Assembly: GCA_016711825.1 (NCBI GenBank)
Contig: JADJSG010000007.1
Location: forward strand, 248,001 to 312,000
Source: Bacteroidota bacterium
Lineage (GTDB): Bacteria; Bacteroidota; Bacteroidia; Chitinophagales; Chitinophagaceae
Length of the DNA: 64,000 nt
Direction of reading: 5' to 3'
Shown: positions 47,036 through 57,044 of the stretch, piece after piece
Numbering within the stretch: the first letter of the stretch is position 1
Layout of the letters: every line of letters starts with the position of its first letter
Translations under genes and position numbers: made by a program
Notes under the pieces: generated by a model
The model's database searches: none
Seen by the model: only the letters and a program-made list of their open reading frames with translations
Told to the model about the DNA's origin: nothing

Positions 47036-48052
47036 ATGAAAAAAACACTCTTAATGATTACCCTCGTGATGCTCACCATTGCAGCATCAGCACAAAGTAA
47101 AAAGGTCGCATTACATCATGCAGGTACCACCACCCTCTTTTTAGGCAATAGCGCTTTCAACCAAGCTGTAACGGCAGCTTTACCGGGAGACACCATTTAT
47201 ATTCCCGGTGGATTTTGGGATCCAGCATCCATAGATAAACGATTAACCATTTTCGGCGCAGGTCATTATCCTGATTCAACCCAAGCCACAGGTATTACAC
47301 ATATCACCAGCGGATTTGGAATATTTCCAGGTGCGGATAGTACATTGATTCAAGGTATTGAAGTCAATGGGGATATCAATTTTAGTAATGGCTTGGTGAG
47401 TTATGTGACCATCAATCGATGTGCGTTTAATAGCACAACATTGTATAACCAAACAAGCCATATTACCTTTTCTGAAAACCTGATTCGTAGTATCATCAAT
47501 GCTAATAATGCCTCTGATTTTCTCAATATTAAAAATAATTATATTGGTGGTTATATTTCCAATATTATACAGGGGGCTTTAATTGAAAACAATCTCTTTA
47601 ACTATCAATGGCCAGGACAATGGTATACACCTTATAATCTCAATGCAGTAAATGGTTCCTTAATACGTAATAATATTTTTATGGAACCTAGTCCATCTGG
47701 TATCAACAATGGAAATAGTAATAATTTGTTTCAAAATAATATATTTACTATGTCACCTGCATATGGTACCAATACCGCCACTGGCAATTATGAAAATATA
47801 CCTGCTGCTAATCTTTTTGTAAACTATACAGGCATCAATGCATTTTATTACACCGATGACTATCACTTACAAACACCCGGGGCTTATTTAGGTACTGATG
47901 CCACACAGGTAGGTCTTTATGGCGGGCTAAATCCTTTTAAAATAGCTTCTGTACCTGCTAATCCTCATATAAGAACCAATAACACGGCACAAACAACCGA
48001 CGTAAATGGCAACTTAAATGTAAATATATCAGTGGGGGCACAAGATCATTAA
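47036..48052 (+). CDS. Secreted beta-helix-like protein, paralogue 1
   Basis: 338 residues with a signal peptide MKKTLLMITLVMLTIAASAQ; an upstream in-frame extension lacks one and is rejected. The body has many N-N-x-I/F turns (NLIRSIINANNAS, IKNNYIGGYISNI, LIRNNIFMEPSP) typical of parallel beta-helices, and PGDTIYIPGGFW and FGAGHYPDST near the N terminus. It is paralogous to the next gene: both share IFGAGHYPDSTxATG and end in VPANPHIRTxN...LNVxIxVxAQ. No T9SS sorting domain is visible. It is first of three consecutive secreted-protein genes. Confidence 0.7.
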   Translation: MKKTLLMITLVMLTIAASAQSKKVALHHAGTTTLFLGNSAFNQAVTAALPGDTIYIPGGFWDPASIDKRLTIFGAGHYPDSTQATGITHITSGFGIFPGADSTLIQGIEVNGDINFSNGLVSYVTINRCAFNSTTLYNQTSHITFSENLIRSIINANNASDFLNIKNNYIGGYISNIIQGALIENNLFNYQWPGQWYTPYNLNAVNGSLIRNNIFMEPSPSGINNGNSNNLFQNNIFTMSPAYGTNTATGNYENIPAANLFVNYTGINAFYYTDDYHLQTPGAYLGTDATQVGLYGGLNPFKIASVPANPHIRTNNTAQTTDVNGNLNVNISVGAQDH

Positions 48053-48097
48053 AATAATCAAAACCTATAAATAAATACAAATAAAAAAACAACAAAC

Positions 48098-49156
48098 ATG
48101 AAAAAAATAATTTCAATCCTTAGTATCCTACTCATCTGCTCATCAATAAATTTGATGGCTCAAAAAAAAGTAACCTTACAATCAGGTAACAATGCCAGCT
48201 TTTATTCCACTATTGATTCTGCTATATTAAATGCAGTAAATGGTGACATTATTTATATACCAGGAGGTTCTTATGTTATTCCTTCATTAGTCATCAATAA
48301 AGGCGTGCAGATATTTGGGGCAGGCCACTACCCTGATTCAACAAGTGCCACCGGGCAAACAGTCCTTACTGGCGAAGTACGTATTGTAAGTGGTGCTGAC
48401 AATGGCAGTCTGCAAGGTTGTTATATATTAGGTAGTGTCTTTTTTGGAACTACAGGGGCTGACCAAAACGTTAATAATTTTGGCATCAGTCGATGTAATA
48501 TGGCCAATTTGTATATTTCCTATGATGGCAATGCGACCTCTACGTCAACCAATTTATATATCTCTGAAAATGTGATATTAGGAGGAATTTGGGGAGGAAA
48601 TTGTATCAATACATTGTACAAAAAAAATATTGTGAATGGTCGTTTATACAATCATGCTGCTTCTACCTTTGAAAATAATATTTTTCTATTATCAGCAGCT
48701 GGTTGTAGTGACTACTTTTTCAATTCAGTATCTGGTTGTGTATTAAACAATAATATTATTTCTTTTGGGAATGGTGGATGTGGTATGTTTTTCTTTGGTA
48801 ATTCAAATGGAAATATTTTTAATAATAATTTATTTAGATTAGCCCAAAATGCCTACTTTCCCAATGGCTCTAATTTGCAATACAATAATGTGTTTGGCTT
48901 TGTAGATACGGATGTTTTCAATGGCGGCACTGGTTATGTTTTTAGTTATAATGAAGATTACCATATGTTACCCGCTTGTATTGCACATAATGCCGGTACC
49001 GATGGCACCGACCCGGGTATTTATGGCACTTCTGATCCTTATAAAGAAGGCGCTGTACCTGCCAATCCACACATTCGAACCAAAAATATTGCTGGGGCTA
49101 CCAATGCACAAGGCGATTTGAATGTAGATATTAAAGTGGCTGCTCAGCCTGAGTAA
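48098..49156 (+). CDS. Secreted beta-helix-like protein, paralogue 2
   Basis: 352 residues with a signal peptide ending NLMAQ. It shares DIIYIPGGSY, QIFGAGHYPDSTSATGQT, the beta-helix-like Asn ladders (CVLNNNIISF, GNIFNNNLFRL) and the ending VPANPHIRTKN...DLNVDIKVAAQ with the preceding gene, so the pair arose by tandem duplication. The gap between them is 45 bp and to the next gene 62 bp, so one operon is likely. Function unknown. Confidence 0.7.
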   Translation: MKKIISILSILLICSSINLMAQKKVTLQSGNNASFYSTIDSAILNAVNGDIIYIPGGSYVIPSLVINKGVQIFGAGHYPDSTSATGQTVLTGEVRIVSGADNGSLQGCYILGSVFFGTTGADQNVNNFGISRCNMANLYISYDGNATSTSTNLYISENVILGGIWGGNCINTLYKKNIVNGRLYNHAASTFENNIFLLSAAGCSDYFFNSVSGCVLNNNIISFGNGGCGMFFFGNSNGNIFNNNLFRLAQNAYFPNGSNLQYNNVFGFVDTDVFNGGTGYVFSYNEDYHMLPACIAHNAGTDGTDPGIYGTSDPYKEGAVPANPHIRTKNIAGATNAQGDLNVDIKVAAQPE

Positions 49157-49218
49157 TTGAAAAATATAAATTTAACCAAGATACTTATCAATCATAGATA
49201 AGATCAAAAAATAATAAC

Positions 49219-52200
49219 ATGAAAAAAATAATTTTTATCATACTCTGTGTTTTTGCCTTTGCACAAAGCAATGCACAGAATAAAATCAAGTCGTATGAAT
49301 ATTGGTTCGACAATGATTTTATGTCAAAAGTAACAACCAACATCACACCCGTGGTTAGTTACAATCTCAATGGCAATATTCCCACTACAGGCTTACCAGG
49401 AGGTTTACATGTATTTAATGTTCGCTTTCAAGATGATAGCGCAAAATACAGCCAGGTGAGTTCAAGTTTCTTTTTTAAACAATACCAGGGTGGCGGTGCT
49501 GTGCAAAATGATATCGTGGCATATGAATATTGGTTCGACAATGATTATGCATCCAAAGTGTCGAGCAATATAACAGCAACACCCAGCTTTAATTTAAATA
49601 GTAATATCTCAACAGCCACTGTTGTAGCTGGATTGCATGTCATGAATATACGTTTTAGAGATAGTGGTGGCAAATGGAGTCAGGTAGTAAGTAGCTTTTT
49701 TTACAAAGGAGACCAAGGCGGGGCTGCACAAAATGATATTATTCAATATGAATATTGGTACGATAATGACTACCTAAATAAAGTATCAACAAACATTACC
49801 CCTCAGCAGGATTATAATTTTTTAAATGCACTCGCAACCAATTTATTGCCTGTAGGTTTACATGTTATCAATGTACGCTTTAAAGATGTAAGTGGTAAAT
49901 GGAGTCAAGTGTTGAGCCAGTTTTTTACCAAAACCCAATCATCTCAAGCTAATCAAAAAGTGATCACTACTTATCAATATTGGTTTGACAATGATTTTGG
50001 AAATAATGTTACCCAATCTATTAACCCAGTAGAAGATTATCATTTAGTGAATGCAATTGCAACAGGAAATTTGCCTGAAGGATTACATACCTTTAATGTA
50101 CGATTTAAAGATACCAATAATTTGTGGAGTCAAGTGGTTTCTCAATTTGTTTACAAAACACATCCAATACCGGGTGTTTCTAATTTAATCGTTGAGTACC
50201 GATATTGGGCAGATAATAATATCGCGGGTGCAACTTATGTACAATTGCCAAATCCTATAGAAGACTTTCATTTAAACACTACGATTAATATGTTGAATGT
50301 TCCTAAAGGTGCGCGCATTTTTAATATTCAATTTAAAGATACAGCCAATAGGTGGAGTGTTGTGCAATCGGATTCATTCTTTAGAACACCTGTACCTAAA
50401 GCATCATTCTATGCAATGAATACTTCTTTTTGCGATTCAGGAACCGTTGCGTTTTCAAACAATAGTTTTGATACAGATTTGTATCAATGGGATTTTGGTG
50501 ATGGATTTACAAGTACTGATTCTACTCCCGTTCACACCTATACCTCACCAGGTAATTATGTGGTTAGTTTGATAGGAACAGATACTTTGATGAATTTGCA
50601 GGATGATACTGTTCAAGTAGGATATATCAATGTGAATTCATTACCAACAGTCACTGCAACTGCAACTGATGACACCCTTTGTTTAGGACAAAATACACAA
50701 TTGATAGCCACTGGAAATGCAAATACATACACATGGTCAAATGGCGTGATCAACAATCAAGCATTTGCACCCTTAGCGACCACAATGTACACTCTCACTG
50801 GTTCAAATGGCATTTGTAGCAATACAGATTCTATATTAATCACTGTGCATAATTTACCCAACGTCACAATCGCCAATGTGAATCCGAATGACACGGTTTG
50901 TAATGGCACCTTAGTAACTTTAGCTGGTGGTGGGGCGGTTAATTATACCTGGAGTGGGCCGCAAGTGATTAGCAATAATATACCGTTTGCGGCAACCAAT
51001 AGTGGCGTGTTTACGGTTACGGGTACCGATGCCAATGTTTGCAGCCAAACAGCCAGTATCTTAATGACTGTCAATCCATTGCCTGCTGTAGCGGTAGCTT
51101 CCATCCTACCTAATGATAGTGTATGTAATGGAATTTCTGTAACCATGACGGGTACAGGTGCGCTCAATTATAGCTGGAATGGACCACAGGCTGTAATCAA
51201 TGCAACCCCGTTTACAGCACTTACTACAGGGACTTATACTTTAACTGGTACCGATGCCAATGGTTGTAGCAAAACGACTTCTGCAGTGTTAACTGTACAT
51301 AGTTTACCCAATGTTACAATCGGTGCAGTTACACCTAACGATACTGTCTGCAATGGTACACAGCTAACTTTATCAGGTGCTGGTGCTTTGAGCTATGTAT
51401 GGTCAGGTCCTCAAGTGATAAATAATGCTGTACCTTTCGCTGCATTAAATAGTGGTACTTATACGGTAACAGGTAGTAATGCATTTTCATGTACCAATAC
51501 TGCCACACAAGCTATTACAGTAAACCCATTACCAAACGTAACAGTGGCTGCAGTAACTCCCAATGATACTGTTTGCGAGGGAAGCTTTATCACGCTTGCT
51601 GGTGGAGGGGCGACTAACTATGCATGGAGTGGCCCACAAGTGATTACCAATAATACACCATTTGCTGCAATCAACAGTGGTAATTATACTGTAACAGGAA
51701 CAGATGCTAATCTTTGTTCAAATACGAGTTCTGTTTCAATCACAGTGAACCTGATTCCTGTATTTTCATTAGGAGCTGATACAAGTATCTGCGAAGACAA
51801 ACAACTGAGTTTGAGTCAACCCTTTAATGGTGCTACGGTATTGTGGAATGACAATTCAAATGCAGATACTTTGCTAGTTAATCAATTAGGTAGTTATTGG
51901 TGCAGTGTTACCCAAAGTGGCTGTAGCTATACAGATACCATACAAGTGAGTATTGATTCATTACCAAATGCTAAATTTGGCTATACAATATCAAATTCGG
52001 ACATCACCCTCATCGACAGTTCAACGTTTGCAACATCATATAAATGGTATTTTGGTGACGGCGATAGTTCGAATGTGGCTAACCCACTACACACTTACAT
52101 TACAAATGGATCGTATGATATAACCATGATCGTAACTAATGCATGTGGTAGTGATACTTCGATACAACAAATAAAAATCATTACTGGACTCGATGAACCT

Positions 52201-52452
52201 CAAATACAAGATTTATTGATATATCCTAACCCAGCAACGAGTCAACTCTTTATTGATTTAAAAGCCTATGCAGGTCATGACGTAGGGCTCTATTTAATGG
52301 ACATGAAAGGGGAACTCCTTAGAAAAGAAAACTATGCAAATGCATCAAAAGTAATTCGTTTAGATATTGCTTCATTAAGTATGGGAACCTATCTATTAAG
52401 AATGGTTATTGGAGATAAAGTATATGTGCATCGTATTTCTATTGTAAAATAA
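49219..52452 (+). CDS. 1077-residue repeat protein with PKD and T9SS type A domains
   Basis: Signal peptide (ends QSNAQ). Residues about 22-395 hold five repeats of roughly 75-83 residues beginning (Y/R)xYWFDNDxxxKVxxNI and containing LPxGLHxxNxRFxDxxxxWSQVxSxFF. A PKD domain follows (YQWDFGDGFTSTDSTPVHTY, about 420-475). About five Ig-like repeats follow, each with PNDTVCNGT...L.G.GA..Y.WSGPQVI...SG.YTVTGTDAN..S. A second PKD (YKWYFGDGDSSN) precedes the C-terminal sorting domain (LLIYPNPATSQLFIDL, MGTYLLRMVIGDKVY). It is a predicted Por-secreted surface or extracellular protein; its role is unknown. Confidence 0.85.
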   Translation: MKKIIFIILCVFAFAQSNAQNKIKSYEYWFDNDFMSKVTTNITPVVSYNLNGNIPTTGLPGGLHVFNVRFQDDSAKYSQVSSSFFFKQYQGGGAVQNDIVAYEYWFDNDYASKVSSNITATPSFNLNSNISTATVVAGLHVMNIRFRDSGGKWSQVVSSFFYKGDQGGAAQNDIIQYEYWYDNDYLNKVSTNITPQQDYNFLNALATNLLPVGLHVINVRFKDVSGKWSQVLSQFFTKTQSSQANQKVITTYQYWFDNDFGNNVTQSINPVEDYHLVNAIATGNLPEGLHTFNVRFKDTNNLWSQVVSQFVYKTHPIPGVSNLIVEYRYWADNNIAGATYVQLPNPIEDFHLNTTINMLNVPKGARIFNIQFKDTANRWSVVQSDSFFRTPVPKASFYAMNTSFCDSGTVAFSNNSFDTDLYQWDFGDGFTSTDSTPVHTYTSPGNYVVSLIGTDTLMNLQDDTVQVGYINVNSLPTVTATATDDTLCLGQNTQLIATGNANTYTWSNGVINNQAFAPLATTMYTLTGSNGICSNTDSILITVHNLPNVTIANVNPNDTVCNGTLVTLAGGGAVNYTWSGPQVISNNIPFAATNSGVFTVTGTDANVCSQTASILMTVNPLPAVAVASILPNDSVCNGISVTMTGTGALNYSWNGPQAVINATPFTALTTGTYTLTGTDANGCSKTTSAVLTVHSLPNVTIGAVTPNDTVCNGTQLTLSGAGALSYVWSGPQVINNAVPFAALNSGTYTVTGSNAFSCTNTATQAITVNPLPNVTVAAVTPNDTVCEGSFITLAGGGATNYAWSGPQVITNNTPFAAINSGNYTVTGTDANLCSNTSSVSITVNLIPVFSLGADTSICEDKQLSLSQPFNGATVLWNDNSNADTLLVNQLGSYWCSVTQSGCSYTDTIQVSIDSLPNAKFGYTISNSDITLIDSSTFATSYKWYFGDGDSSNVANPLHTYITNGSYDITMIVTNACGSDTSIQQIKIITGLDEPQIQDLLIYPNPATSQLFIDLKAYAGHDVGLYLMDMKGELLRKENYANASKVIRLDIASLSMGTYLLRMVIGDKVYVHRISIVK

Positions 52453-52474
52453 TATCTCGGGGGGGTATTTTTGT

Positions 52475-52505
52475 AAAGCTGTCTCAAAGTTTGAGGCAGC
52501 TTTTT
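52475..52505 (+). terminator. Terminator after the three-gene secreted cluster
   Basis: AAAGCTGTCTCAA pairs with TTGAGGCAGCTTT, one T-G wobble, 3-nt loop, then a T-rich tail. It separates the secreted cluster from the sulfur island. Confidence 0.75.
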
Positions 52506-52578
52506 CTTTCTATTATTAATGAAATTGTTTAAAATATTTTGAACCCATTTCATTTAGCAAACTATTCCATATAAATAC

Positions 52579-52586
52579 TATTTTTG
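52579..52586 (+). promoter_or_regulatory. -7 box TATTTTTG for the Crp/Fnr gene
   Basis: Exact TAnnTTTG ending four bases before the ATG. No TGTAAC-N4-GTNAC dyad is present upstream, so autoregulation through that site is not supported. Confidence 0.5.
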
Positions 52587-52590
52587 TGTT

Positions 52591-53214
52591 ATGACAAACC
52601 TGAACGAAATCACTGAATTTAAAACATCCCCTGAACTGATTGAAAAATTGTATGAACATAGTATACTGAAAAATTATCACGCAGGAGAAGTTATATTAAA
52701 TGAAAATGCGAATATTCGATCTATTCCAATCGTTACCAAAGGAAGTGTAAAAGTGATACGTACAGAAGAAGATGGAAGAGAAATATTACTTTACTATATC
52801 AAAGCAGGTGAAAGTTGTATCATGTCATTTTTAGGGGGTATACATCAGGAAACAAGTAAAGTGAAAGCAGAAGTAGAAGAAGATGCAGAAATCCTTTTTT
52901 TACCTATGAACAAGGTAACCCTATTCATCAAAGAGTACCCACAATGGCTTGATTATATTTTCAGGTTGTATCATAAACGATTTGAAGAATTACTCATCAT
53001 CATCAATGAAATTGCCTTTAAAAAAGTTGATGAAAGATTGTTATCCTTGCTTGAAAAAAAAGCTGATTTAACCAAAAGCAAAACAATTTTAGTTACTCAC
53101 GAACAATTAGCCAACGAATTAGGTACCGCCCGAGTAGTGGTTTCACGATTATTAAAACAATTGGAAGAAAACAAACAATTACAATTAGGCAGAAATAAAA
53201 TCATACTACTGTAA
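52591..53214 (+). CDS. Crp/Fnr-family regulator of the sulfur island
   Basis: 207-residue transcription factor. Residues about 15-115 form a cyclic-nucleotide-binding-like beta-barrel (YHAGEVILNENANIRSIPIVTKGSVKVIR), followed by a long dimer helix (YRLYHKRFEELLIIINEIAF-like) and a winged HTH (LVTHEQLANELGTARVVVSRLLKQLEENKQLQL). There is a single Cys, C76 in GESCIMS, and no N-terminal Cys cluster, so it is not an Fnr iron-sulfur sensor; a persulfide- or redox-sensing role for C76 is speculation. Its stop codon overlaps the first of four TGTAAC-N4-GTNAC dyads in front of sulfur genes, which are its most likely targets. Confidence 0.88.
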   Translation: MTNLNEITEFKTSPELIEKLYEHSILKNYHAGEVILNENANIRSIPIVTKGSVKVIRTEEDGREILLYYIKAGESCIMSFLGGIHQETSKVKAEVEEDAEILFLPMNKVTLFIKEYPQWLDYIFRLYHKRFEELLIIINEIAFKKVDERLLSLLEKKADLTKSKTILVTHEQLANELGTARVVVSRLLKQLEENKQLQLGRNKIILL

Positions 53215-53225
53215 CAAAAGTCACC
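53210..53225. promoter_or_regulatory. Crp/Fnr dyad upstream of tauE
   Basis: TGTAACAAAAGTCACC. Its centre is 33.5 bp before the TTTG of CACCTTTGC (53251), corresponding to about -41 to -43, the class II activator position. Confidence 0.6.
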
Positions 53226-53273
53226 TAACAAGCAAACCAATAAAACCACCTTTGCACAAATATATTTTACAAC

Positions 53274-54071
53274 ATGGAAATCATAGGTTATTTATCATCG
53301 ATATTAATTGGCGTTGCATTGGGATTGATAGGCGGAGGAGGCAGCATACTTACAGTGCCAGTATTGGTGTACTTATTTCAAGTAGATGCCGTATTAGCCA
53401 CTGCGTATTCCCTATTTATTGTCGGATTAACCAGTGCAGTGGGATCGGTAACGTATTTTAAAAAGGGGCTTGTGAATATCAAAACCGCTATTGTATTTGG
53501 CATTCCATCTATCATAGCCGTATTTGCTACTCGTGCCTATTTAGTTCCTGCCATACCCAAAGAAGTCTTTACGTTAGGTAGTTTTGTGGTCACAAAAAGT
53601 ATATTGATGATGTTGTTATTTGCTGTATTGATGATAGCCGCATCGTATAGTATGATTAAAAAAGATAAAAAGAAGACCACTGAAGACACAGGAGAACAAA
53701 AATTTAATTACCCACTAATACTCATTGAAGGCGCTGTGGTAGGTATTCTTACCGGCTTAGTTGGTGCTGGAGGTGGGTTTCTGATTATACCTGCATTGGT
53801 AGTGTTATCTAAACTTCCCATGAAAGAAGCGGTTGGTACATCTTTGGTAATTATTGCTGCAAAATCACTCATTGGTTTTTTTGGAGAAGGGGGCGATACC
53901 ATCATTGACTGGACATTTTTATTGAAGGTTTCTGCTTTTGCCATTGTGGGTATTTTTATTGGAGCCCAATTATCTAAGAAAATAGATGGGGCAAAATTAA
54001 AACCCGCTTTTGGATGGTTTGTACTCGTTATGGGTATATATATAATTGTGAAAGAAACAATTTTAAAATAA
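53274..54071 (+). CDS. TauE/SafE-family sulfite/sulfonate-type exporter
   Basis: 265-residue integral membrane permease with seven to eight hydrophobic segments and the duplicated TauE/SafE signature: GLIGGGGSILTVPVLVYLF near residue 14 and GLVGAGGGFLIIPALVVL near 158. In sulfide oxidation clusters these proteins are thought to move sulfite, thiosulfate or another sulfur anion; the substrate here is inferred from its neighbours. It is preceded by a putative activator dyad and a -7 box, with 59 bp from the Crp/Fnr stop. Confidence 0.85.
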   Translation: MEIIGYLSSILIGVALGLIGGGGSILTVPVLVYLFQVDAVLATAYSLFIVGLTSAVGSVTYFKKGLVNIKTAIVFGIPSIIAVFATRAYLVPAIPKEVFTLGSFVVTKSILMMLLFAVLMIAASYSMIKKDKKKTTEDTGEQKFNYPLILIEGAVVGILTGLVGAGGGFLIIPALVVLSKLPMKEAVGTSLVIIAAKSLIGFFGEGGDTIIDWTFLLKVSAFAIVGIFIGAQLSKKIDGAKLKPAFGWFVLVMGIYIIVKETILK

Positions 54072-54080
54072 AAACGATTA

Positions 54081-54096
54081 TGTAACATTTGTCACA
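54081..54096. promoter_or_regulatory. Crp/Fnr dyad upstream of sqr
   Basis: TGTAACATTTGTCACA, extended to ATGTAAC...GTCACAT. The GAACTTGC -7-like string starts so that its TTGC is 33.5 bp from the dyad centre. The -7 box is the weakest of the four. Confidence 0.6.
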
Positions 54097-54158
54097 TGAT
54101 TAATTTTAAATAAAGGCGAACTTGCATTCGTTTTTAATTCACAAAAACTAATTACATC

Positions 54159-55421
54159 ATGTCAAATCATTTTCAAATTCTTATTATAGGTGGAGGCAAT
54201 GCAGGCTTATCTGTAGCCTCACAATTACTTCGTAAAAATGCACAACTTAATATTGGCATAATTGAACCTTCTGAAAAACATTATTACCAACCAGCATGGA
54301 CATTAGTGGGTGCAGGTATCTTCAATATTAAAGACACGGAACATGAAGAAAAAGATTACATCCCTAAAAATGCCATTTGGATAAAAGAGTCTGTAGTCAC
54401 TTTTGTACCTAACGAAAACAAAGTCATTTGCCAAACAGGAAATACCTATCATTACGACATACTAATAGTTTGTCCAGGAATTCAACTCGATTGGAAACAG
54501 ATAAAAGGGTTGAAGGAAACTTTGGGCAAACATGAAGTCAGTTCAAATTACGATTATAATTTTGCACCTTATACCTGGGAAATGATTAAAAATTTTAAAG
54601 GGGGTACTGCTGTTTTTACCAACCCATCATCACCCATTAAATGTGGAGGAGCGCCACATAAAATCATGTATTTAGCAGTTGATTATTGGCGTAAAAAAGG
54701 AATATTAGACAAATGCAATGTTCATTATTTATCAGGGGGTGGTGTATTGTTTGGTGTAAAAGAATATGCTAAAACCTTGGCCGATGTGGTTAAAAAAGGC
54801 AATATTAAAACCCATTTTGGCGTTCAAGTATTAGCAATTGATGGAAATGAAAAAACCATTACGTTTCAAACAAAAGAAACAGAAACCCAACAAATCAATG
54901 CATCATTTGCAGGTTGTCAATTAGTCAAAACACAAGAGCTGAATGCACCAGCAACTATCACTTTGCAATTTGATTTGTGTCATGCAGTACCACCACAATC
55001 AGCCCCTGACTTTATTAAAACAAGTGAACTTGCAGATGCTAACAATCCGTATGGCTATGTAGAAGTTGATAAAAATACACTTCAACACATGCGATTTGCA
55101 AATATTTTCTCTTTGGGTGATTGTTCTAATGCGCCTTGTAGCAAAACAGGTGCAGCGATTCGTAAACAAGCGCCAGTGGTTGTAGCCAATGTGCTGTCGG
55201 TAATGGCAAATGAAAAACCAACAGCTTCTTACAACGGTTATAGTGCCTGCCCTATTCCAACACAATATGGAAAATTAATGCTCGCCGAATTTGACTATAC
55301 CAATACACCAACCATGACCTTTCCATTTAATCAGGCAACCCCTCGCTGGTCAATGTGGCTATTGAAAACAAAAATATTGCCTTGGTTATATTGGCATAAA
55401 ATATTATCAGGCAAAGCGTAG
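54159..55421 (+). CDS. sqr: Sulfide:quinone oxidoreductase, type II-like
   Basis: FAD flavoprotein of 420 residues that oxidises sulfide to sulfane sulfur and passes electrons to quinone. The N-terminal FAD motif is LIIGGGNAGLSVASQLL. The GAGIFNIKDTEHEEKDYIP, SPIKCGGAPHKIMYL, FSLGDCSNAPCSKTGAAIRKQAPVVVANV and GYSACPIPTQYGKLMLAEFDY segments are typical of the SQRDL-like type II group. Several Cys residues (in IKCGGAP, FDLCHAVPP and GDCSNAPC) could serve the polysulfide chemistry. It is under the second dyad. Confidence 0.9.
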   Translation: MSNHFQILIIGGGNAGLSVASQLLRKNAQLNIGIIEPSEKHYYQPAWTLVGAGIFNIKDTEHEEKDYIPKNAIWIKESVVTFVPNENKVICQTGNTYHYDILIVCPGIQLDWKQIKGLKETLGKHEVSSNYDYNFAPYTWEMIKNFKGGTAVFTNPSSPIKCGGAPHKIMYLAVDYWRKKGILDKCNVHYLSGGGVLFGVKEYAKTLADVVKKGNIKTHFGVQVLAIDGNEKTITFQTKETETQQINASFAGCQLVKTQELNAPATITLQFDLCHAVPPQSAPDFIKTSELADANNPYGYVEVDKNTLQHMRFANIFSLGDCSNAPCSKTGAAIRKQAPVVVANVLSVMANEKPTASYNGYSACPIPTQYGKLMLAEFDYTNTPTMTFPFNQATPRWSMWLLKTKILPWLYWHKILSGKA

Positions 55422-55566
55422 ATTATTTTTTTTACTTGTTGAATTAAATCAACAGAAACATGTGATGATGATTCTTGTCAATCAAATGAATTCATTTTTA
55501 TTCGTGTCATTTTTTTTTGTATAAAAAATAAACTACCCCTAAAACATGATAATAATCATATCTAAA

Positions 55567-55582
55567 TGTAACCAATGTAACA
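55567..55582. promoter_or_regulatory. Crp/Fnr dyad upstream of dioxygenase-rhodanese gene 1
   Basis: TGTAACCAATGTAACA. Its centre is exactly 33.5 bp before the TTTG at 55608 (GACCTTTG, one mismatch in TAnnTTTG). Confidence 0.6.
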
Positions 55583-55631
55583 TTTAGTTCGTCGTAATCT
55601 TAAGACCTTTGTATTCTAAATTTTTTATCTT

Positions 55632-57044
55632 ATGAAAGTAGAACAAATATATACTGGATGTATCGCACATGCTGCGTATTATCTTGAAAGCAATGGCGAA
55701 GCCGCTATTTTTGACCCTTTAAGAGAGGTGCAACCTTATATTGATCGGGCAGCTAAAAACAATGCAAAAATTAAATATGTATTTTTAACGCATTTTCATG
55801 CCGACTTTGTCAGTGGTCATTTAGACTTGGCAAAAAAAACAGGTGCACAAATTGTTTATGGACCAACAGCTAACCCAGCATATGAAATTATTAAAGCCAC
55901 TGATGGACAAATATTTAAAGTGGGTGATTATAGTGTAAAAGTGATACATACACCTGGACATACAATGGAAAGTACAACTTACTTATTGATCGATGAAAAT
56001 CAGCATGAACATGGCATCGTAACCGGTGACACCCTATTTATAGGTGATGTAGGTCGTCCTGACTTGGCCCAACATGTCATAGCCGATTTAACAGAAGATA
56101 AACTTGCAAGACATTTATATCATTCATTGCGAACTAAAATTATGCCCCTCAGCGACGACTTGATTGTGTATCCCAATCATGGCGCAGGCAGTGCTTGTGG
56201 TAAAAACATGAGTAAGGAAACTACCGATACCTTAGGTCATCAAAAGAAAGTAAATTATGCTTTACAACCTATGTCGGAAGATGAATTTGTGAAAGCCATC
56301 CTTACAGGATTAACACCTCCTCCAGGTTATTTCCCTAAAAATGTGTTGATGAATATTCAAGGATATGAAAGTTTAGATACCGTAATGGAAAGAGCTTTTC
56401 ATGCATTGGATGCTGATGCATTTGAACTAGTAGCCAACGAACATAATGCCTTGGTTTTAGATACCAGAAATGCAGATGATTTTGCTGCTGGTTTTATACC
56501 AAACAGTATCAATATCGGTCTTGATGGAAGTTTTGCACAATGGGTGGGTGAAATGATTCCTGACATTAAGCAAGCCATATTATTGATTACCGAAACCGGT
56601 AAAGAAGAAGAAGCGATGATACGTCTTTCTAGGGTTGGCTATGATGGCACATTGGGATATTTAGCGGGTGGTTTTGACACATGGAAAAAATCTGGTAAAG
56701 AAATAGACAGCATTCAACGAATGAGTGCACAAGAATTTGAAACAATGTATCACAATCAACGATTACCAATTTTTGATGTGAGAAAGAAAAGTGAATATGA
56801 AAGTGAGCATGTAATTGATGCAAACAATGTTTCATTAAATGAAATCAATCAACATTTAGCGATGTTTCCAAAAGACCAGGCATTTGTATTGCATTGTGCA
56901 GGTGGATATCGTAGTATGATTGCAGCATCTATTTTAAAACAACGAGGTTGGGACAATTTCTATGATGTGCGTGAAGGTTTTGCTGGAATTGCCAAAACTA
57001 CTGTGCCTAAATCAGCATATGTTTGCCCAAGCACCATGCTGTAA
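55632..57044 (+). CDS. Persulfide dioxygenase-rhodanese fusion (CstB-like), copy 1
   Basis: 470 residues. The N-terminal metallo-beta-lactamase fold (about 1-240) has THFHADFVSGH (His54, His56, Asp58, His63), VIHTPGHTMESTTYLL and GDTLFIGDVGRPDL, an ETHE1-like iron site arrangement. A first rhodanese-like domain (about 255-345) lacks a catalytic Cys. A second (about 360-465) has HCAGGYRSM with Cys422. This layout matches CstB, which oxidises persulfide and transfers sulfur. Paralogue of the gene at 60761, with which it shares near-identical motifs. Confidence 0.88.
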   Translation: MKVEQIYTGCIAHAAYYLESNGEAAIFDPLREVQPYIDRAAKNNAKIKYVFLTHFHADFVSGHLDLAKKTGAQIVYGPTANPAYEIIKATDGQIFKVGDYSVKVIHTPGHTMESTTYLLIDENQHEHGIVTGDTLFIGDVGRPDLAQHVIADLTEDKLARHLYHSLRTKIMPLSDDLIVYPNHGAGSACGKNMSKETTDTLGHQKKVNYALQPMSEDEFVKAILTGLTPPPGYFPKNVLMNIQGYESLDTVMERAFHALDADAFELVANEHNALVLDTRNADDFAAGFIPNSINIGLDGSFAQWVGEMIPDIKQAILLITETGKEEEAMIRLSRVGYDGTLGYLAGGFDTWKKSGKEIDSIQRMSAQEFETMYHNQRLPIFDVRKKSEYESEHVIDANNVSLNEINQHLAMFPKDQAFVLHCAGGYRSMIAASILKQRGWDNFYDVREGFAGIAKTTVPKSAYVCPSTML

